Source: Paraescarpia echinospica (lineage: Eukaryota > Annelida > Polychaeta > Sabellida > Siboglinidae). From it: a DNA stretch of 64,000 nucleotides. How positions within the stretch are numbered: position 1 is the first letter of the stretch; the number at the start of each line of letters is the position of its first letter. The stretch covers positions 7,796,798-7,860,797 of the forward strand of contig CM034536.1 of NCBI GenBank assembly GCA_020002185.1. The letters run 5' to 3'. The position numbers and the translations under genes were made by a program. The notes under the pieces are model-generated. The model was not told the origin of the DNA. It did no database searches and saw only the letters and a list, made by a program, of their open reading frames with translations. Positions 59,654 to 64,000 of this stretch are shown here, in pieces.

Positions 59654-62600
59654 TCACTTGCTGAGGTAGAAGAAGATGTATCCACAGCGTTCCCGATTCT
59701 TGCGTACAATGTCCTCTGACGTGCGCATGACGTCTGAGTCGTTGTAGCTGTACCAGCGCTGCTGCTTCATGTCATACACGTCACTGACATAGTGACCTGT
59801 GTCAACACAGGACGTCAAGTATGGTGACACTAATGTGGGATAGTATAACACAAAATATGAAACTGTCAAGTATGAAACTCAAATATGACAATGTCAAGTA
59901 TGGCAAGGCATCATGACGTGTCAAGTATGATGACATGTCAAGGCAACATTATTATTATTATAAAGCATTTATAGAGCGCCGTGTGTCCAGATGACAAATC
60001 TGCTCAAAGGCGCTGACAATCGTAGAGCATAAATAAAATACATTAAATTACCTAAAACATATTAAATAGAAAGGTAAATGAATATGATTTAAAAGTAGCA
60101 TATAAAAATTACATAAAATGTCAGTTAGATTGTCAGCTCACATGTCAAAGCACAATCTCTGTGAGCCCTATCAGTCAGCGTACAAGCCGAATCACAGCAT
60201 TGAGACGGCCCTTGTCTGTGAGCAGAATCACATCCTGCACGCAATGGACAATCAGAATGTTATCATCATGGTTCTCCTTGATCTATCGGCTGCGTTTGAC
60301 ACCGTCGACCATGAAGTGATGTTGCATAGACTCTCACATGATATCGGAGTGGTCCAAGATGCACTGGACTGGTTTAAGTCATACCTGAGAGTCTGTCCAC
60401 ATTCATGGTGCTACATCACCTGCTCGTCCTGGTATACGGGGTACCACAAGGCTCCGTGCTGGGTCCTCAGCTGTTCTCCATCTATGTAGAACCAGTTGCT
60501 AAGATTATTCGCAAGTACAATTTGATGTGTCATTTCTACGCGGATGATACTCAAATCTACATTCCAGTGAAACCCCACCAAGAGGACATTGCTGCGGCTG
60601 TCGTCCGTATTGAAGAATGTGTAGCGGAGATCAGGACGTGGATGGTGACAAACTTTTTAAAGTTGAATGACTCAAAGGCAGAAGTCATCGTGCTTGGCTC
60701 TGCGCAACAACTAAAAAAAATTGAGCTGCGCACACTATACATTGGAGACTGTTTGGCCACTGTAACTCAGAATGTACGGAACCTTGGTGTACAGTTCGAT
60801 GCCGAGATGAAGATGGAGACGCACTGTCTGTAGATCTGCAATTTTCCATCTCCAAAATATTGCAAGAATAAGACGTTATCTAACACCTGCAGCGACGGAA
60901 CAAGTCATACATGCGTTTGTTACTAGCAGACTTGACGTTGGCAATGCATTACTCCACCGACTGCCTGTGAAACAACTAGAACGGTTGCAGAGAGTACAGA
61001 ACTGGGCGGCCCGCCTTGTCGACGGCGCCAGGAAGTTCTGTCATGTCACACCTCTATTGATCAAGCTGCACTGGCTGCCAATAGCAGTTAGAGTAGAGTA
61101 TAAGATACTTCTACTCATGCACCGAGCACTGACTGGCTGTGCACCACAGTATATCACCAAATGTTTGAACAGACGTCAGCCAACTCGACTGTTGCACTCC
61201 AGTGAACACAATCATTTATGTGTACCACGTGCATCGCGTCGCTGGATTGATAGATCCTTTTGCGTGGCAGCCCCAACACTATGGAACTTGCTGCCGCAAA
61301 AGCTGACTGCAACAAGAATGACAAACACTGATTTTAAATCAAACCTTAAAACTTATCTGTTTTCCCGAACATTCTGTACGGCGCCGTGAGCAACGATTGT
61401 TGGAACGGCGCAATATAAATGTCACGATTTGATTTGATTTAGATAAACCTGAATAAAAATAAATATATATATTTACAAGTGTATATATTATACATGAATT
61501 AAATTAATTAAATACCTAAAATAAATAATGTGCTTAAATTAAATAAATACATATAATATGCTAATTAAAAAAAAATAATAATAAATAAATAACTGCAACC
61601 AAGTACATAACCGAATGTCAATATTGCACAAATGTCACTGATGCGGACTGCAAAGTTCTTTGAAGGCCTGTCGAAATAAGTGTGTCTTTAAGAGTGATTT
61701 GAAAGTGGCAACGCAGTTTGCATGCCTGACTGCATGAGGCAGGGTATTCCACAGGATCGGGCCAGCCACCGAGAAGGAACGACGGCCATAATGTTCAAGG
61801 TGATATCTCGGAACAGTCAGCAGATCTTGTTCGGCCGGTCTAAATGATCTGGTCGGCGTGTAGGATGTCACGAGCGATGAAATGTACGCAGGGCCGAGAT
61901 GGTGCACTGCACGATATACCAGCAGTAACAGCTTGAATTAGATCCGCTGGCGTATAGGCAACCAGTGCAGACGGCACAGAACAGGCGTTATGTGTTCTTG
62001 TCTCCTTGTCCCGGTAATGAGACGTGCTGCGGAATTCTGTACCATCTGCAGCTTTCGCAAGTGCGTCTCCGGCAGACCATATAACACTGCGTTGCCGTAA
62101 TCAATACGTGACATGACTAAGGCGTACACAATGGTTCTGCAGACATGACATATCAAGCTTGATGACATGTCAACGACATTTCAAATATGATAGATGTCAA
62201 TATAGACAGCTGTGTAAGAAGACCTATACCAAACAAAGGATACTGTCAAGTATGAGAGATCGTGGGATGTTAAGCATGACAAATGTCAACTTCATGATTT
62301 GTCTAGCATAATAAGATACAAAGAGATACAAAATACTACCATGCATAATGACACATCTATTTGCGATGTCAAGTATAAAATACAAAAAATTATTACTTTT
62401 AATCTATGTTTGCTTTTGTAAGATATCCTTGATGAAATAAGTTAGCATCAAATTGGGGAAAGTTTACACTACAAATCTTTTCCATCCTGGAAACTTGTCT
62501 TTAGAATTATGCAATTGCTTGGCTGACGAAGCACAGGCAATTTCTTGTGAGAGTTGTGGTAGAGCATGTTGTCAATGTGAGAGGTTCTTTGAAATGACAC

Positions 62601-63235
62601 TGTCCGTGACTCACCGAGTGAGGATGACGAGCCGAGATGACTGACTACACTCATGAGGCGGTACGAGTAACCGAGTTCTCCTGTCTGGAAGGGCAGAAAC
62701 AGGTACAGTTGACTGACATACACCTTTTGTGTGTATTCATGTGTGTGTGTATGTGTTTTCATGTGTGTGTGTATGTGTGTGTGTTCATGTGTGTGTATGC
62801 ATGTATGTGTGTGTGTTCATGTGTGTGTATGCATGTATGTGTGTGTGTGTATGTGTATTCATATGTGTGTATGGTTCTTTATCTGTTGGTGTGTATTTGT
62901 GTGTGTGTCCATGATAGTGTGTGTGCAATGTGCATGCATGCACGCGTTTGTTTGTATGTTCACGCAAGTATCCATGCATGTGTATCAGCTTGCTTTATTT
63001 GTAGGCGGGTGCATGTTTGTTTGCATGTGTGTGTGTGTGCGTGCATGTGTTTCCACGTCAATTGTGTTTGGGACAAGTTTTAAGAACCACATCTTTCAAT
63101 AGACTACTATGACAGCAGCTGGACCGACCTCTCCGTTGCGAAGGAGCGCCTCTCTCTTCTCATTGTCCTCGGGGTCCTCAACAATGAACACTTCTTCCTC
63201 CGTACCAGTCATCAACCTGTCCTCCCTCTCACACT
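59654..63235 (-). CDS. USP37: Ubiquitin-specific protease (USP37-like), C-terminal exons
   Basis: Minus-strand exons, in transcript order: 63235-63129 (probable), 62684-62615 and 59796-59658. The second reads [23 protein letters not shown] and ends in split Gly (donor CTCG|GTGAGT). The third continues [19 protein letters not shown]...SGYIFFY-like [10 protein letters not shown]. These are the His box (GHYVSD) and C-terminal YND and GYIFFY segments of the USP Cys protease fold, which removes ubiquitin. The wording matches USP37/USP29/USP26 best; a single invertebrate copy would be USP37. After FFYLSK either TGA (59654-59656) ends the protein or AA|GTGAGT is a donor. The catalytic Cys box must lie beyond 64000. 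Confidence 0.85.
59820..59945. repeat. TGTCAAGTATG intronic minisatellite (left half)
   Basis: Irregular copies of TGTCAAGTATGA/GACATGTCAAG in the USP37-like intron. The same motif reappears at 62160-62390 beyond the LINEs. Confidence 0.7.
59948..60025 (-). mobile_element. SINE/LINE 3' tail fragment
   Basis: Minus reading AGCGCCTTTGAGCAGATTTG, then GGCGCTCTATAAATGC and a (TAA)n end. This is the same tail type as the SINE at 48150-48475. Confidence 0.7.
60118..61440 (+). pseudogene. L2/CR1-type LINE RT, 5'-truncated
   Basis: From 60118 the frame reads [34 protein letters not shown] and WFKSYL. After a frame change it reads [46 protein letters not shown] and [10 protein letters not shown]. 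After another change near 60830 it reads [40 protein letters not shown] and [12 protein letters not shown], ending at 61389. The 3' end carries GATTT repeats (61424-61440), an L2-style tail. Two frameshifts disable it. It lies antisense in a USP37-like intron. Confidence 0.92.
61620..62170 (-). pseudogene. L2/CR1-type LINE RT C-terminus, opposite orientation
   Basis: The minus strand reads [26 protein letters not shown] and [10 protein letters not shown], then one in-frame stop (61935-61937), then [19 protein letters not shown] and [13 protein letters not shown], ending FKELCSPHQ. It is severely 5'-truncated. It faces the plus-strand copy tail to tail across a 180-bp AT-rich gap. Confidence 0.9.
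62722..63055. repeat. (TG)n/(TATG)n imperfect microsatellite
   Basis: GTGTGTATG and GTGTGTTCATGTG units over ~330 bp in an intron of the USP37-like gene. Frames through it are compositional. Confidence 0.9.
63129..63235 (-). CDS. USP37: Probable acidic exon of the USP37-like gene
   Basis: The acceptor TTTGTTCCAG precedes 63235 and the donor GAGAG|GTCGGT follows 63129. It reads [20 protein letters not shown] and [15 protein letters not shown], ending in phase 0, which fits the next exon's phase. An acidic stretch just before the His-box exon is plausible for this family. The donor is weak and I cannot confirm homology. Confidence 0.5.
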
Positions 63236-63239
63236 CTGG

Positions 63240-63615
63240 AACAAACCGACCAGCCACATTTATATGTCAGCAACTTTTTATTATTAGTCACCCACTGACA
63301 TTACCATAGCGACTGTTTGTATTTTGATACTATGTTTTCATTTTGTCTTAATAGAAGTCATCGATCCCATGTAGAAATAATTTATTTTCTTATTATTCGT
63401 AAATTATCTATATGCATAGTGTTTAAATTAGAGTGTAAATTATCTATATGCATGGTGTATTATATATCTCTTTATCAATGCATATTATGCGTATATAACC
63501 AAGAAGAATAGTATTATGTTATATGTAAATGGGATCACATAAACTGTCTTTCTTTTTTCTGTCTTTTTAGCCACCCTAAGAATATATACAAAAACAATTC
63601 TTTTTCTGTACTGTA
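63240..63615. other. Intron sequence, nothing recognised
   Basis: AT-rich. TTATCTATATGCATRGTGT occurs twice (63404 and 63438). Confidence 0.4.
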
Positions 63616-63619
63616 TGTT

Positions 63620-63855
63620 TTGAACCACTATTATTTTTACGTGCCTCAACATATAGTTTGTAATGATTGTATGTATTTTTACATGTCTCAACATATAGTT
63701 TGTAATGATTGTATGTATTTTTACGTGTCTCAACATATAGTTTGTAATAATTGTATGTATTTTTATGTGTCTCAACATATAGTTTGTAATGATTGTATGT
63801 ATTTTTATGTGTCTCAACATATAGTTTGTAATGATTGTATGTATTTGAATTCCGT
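63620..63855. repeat. 42-bp tandem array, ~5.5 copies
   Basis: A unit built of CAACATATAGTTTGTAATGA, then TTGTATGTATTTTTAYRTGT and CT. The copies are nearly identical. Confidence 0.93.
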
Positions 63856-64000
63856 ATGTTTTCAAACACCCAAAAATAATTTCCAGTCCATAATAACTGT
63901 ATTTGGACATTGTGTGTTTTCGGACATACACAATATTTTTATGCAAGCACCAACACAAGTCATGAATAGTGATGAAAGACGGCCAAATGAATGACGTTTA

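Noticed and set aside
63620..63855. Link between the three 42-bp periodicities (satellite, intron acceptors, this array)
   Set aside because: The unit sequences are unrelated; the shared length is coincidence as far as I can see.

Overview
This is a window of an invertebrate animal genome. I infer a mollusc, probably a gastropod. The evidence is spliced host exons, dense CA/TG and AT microsatellites, tRNA-headed SINEs, and a mix of RTE-, CR1/Jockey- and L2-type LINEs with a short-LTR, tRNA-Ser-primed Ty3/gypsy element. There are no bacterial operons, and the species cannot be read from the sequence. Most of the window is decayed mobile DNA and low-copy intergenic sequence; only two host genes can be supported.

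Layout. 0.2-3.4 kb: an RTE-type LINE whose 5' part (EN + RT, with a tRNA-like head) is inverted relative to its own 3' end, as expected from twin priming. 4-14.9 kb: one old CR1/Jockey-type LINE on the + strand, cut into four pieces. A ~4 kb satellite of ~40/42-bp units has grown out of its RT codons just before the FADD motif, a 4.3 kb gypsy element with 110-bp LTRs sits further down, and a 166-bp MITE further still. 15-19.3 kb: microsatellites and large inverted repeats around a CpG-rich block. 19.5-22.4 kb: a CR1-type LINE (- strand). 24-31.9 kb: two LINE scraps, a CRE+TATA promoter-like block and otherwise unassigned DNA. 31.9-33.4 kb: a near-perfect 60-bp array. 34.5-39.2 kb: an almost full-length LINE with ORF1 and a PHD-EN-RT ORF2 (five lesions counted in ORF2), followed by a 114-bp palindrome. 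39-50 kb: sparse, with SINEs, a recurrent dispersed repeat, two promoter-like motif clusters and a 560-bp pyrimidine tract. 50.8-52.7 kb: an RTE LINE split by a 1,280-bp hAT-like element.

Host genes. 54.3-55.5 kb (+): the last two exons of a single-pass membrane protein with an EGF domain, an FN3-like domain and a TM segment, resembling the C-terminus of vasorin-like proteins. Its last intron is built of repeats that each carry a splice acceptor; the last four are exactly 42 bp apart and all in frame. 59.65-63.24 kb (-): C-terminal exons of a ubiquitin-specific protease closest to USP37, including the His box; one intron holds two L2-type LINE fragments tail to tail. The two genes converge (3' ends facing).

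I found no CRISPR array, operon or defence system. The most unusual things here are the satellite born inside an RT gene, the in-frame acceptor ladder, and the inverted RTE with a tRNA-like head.
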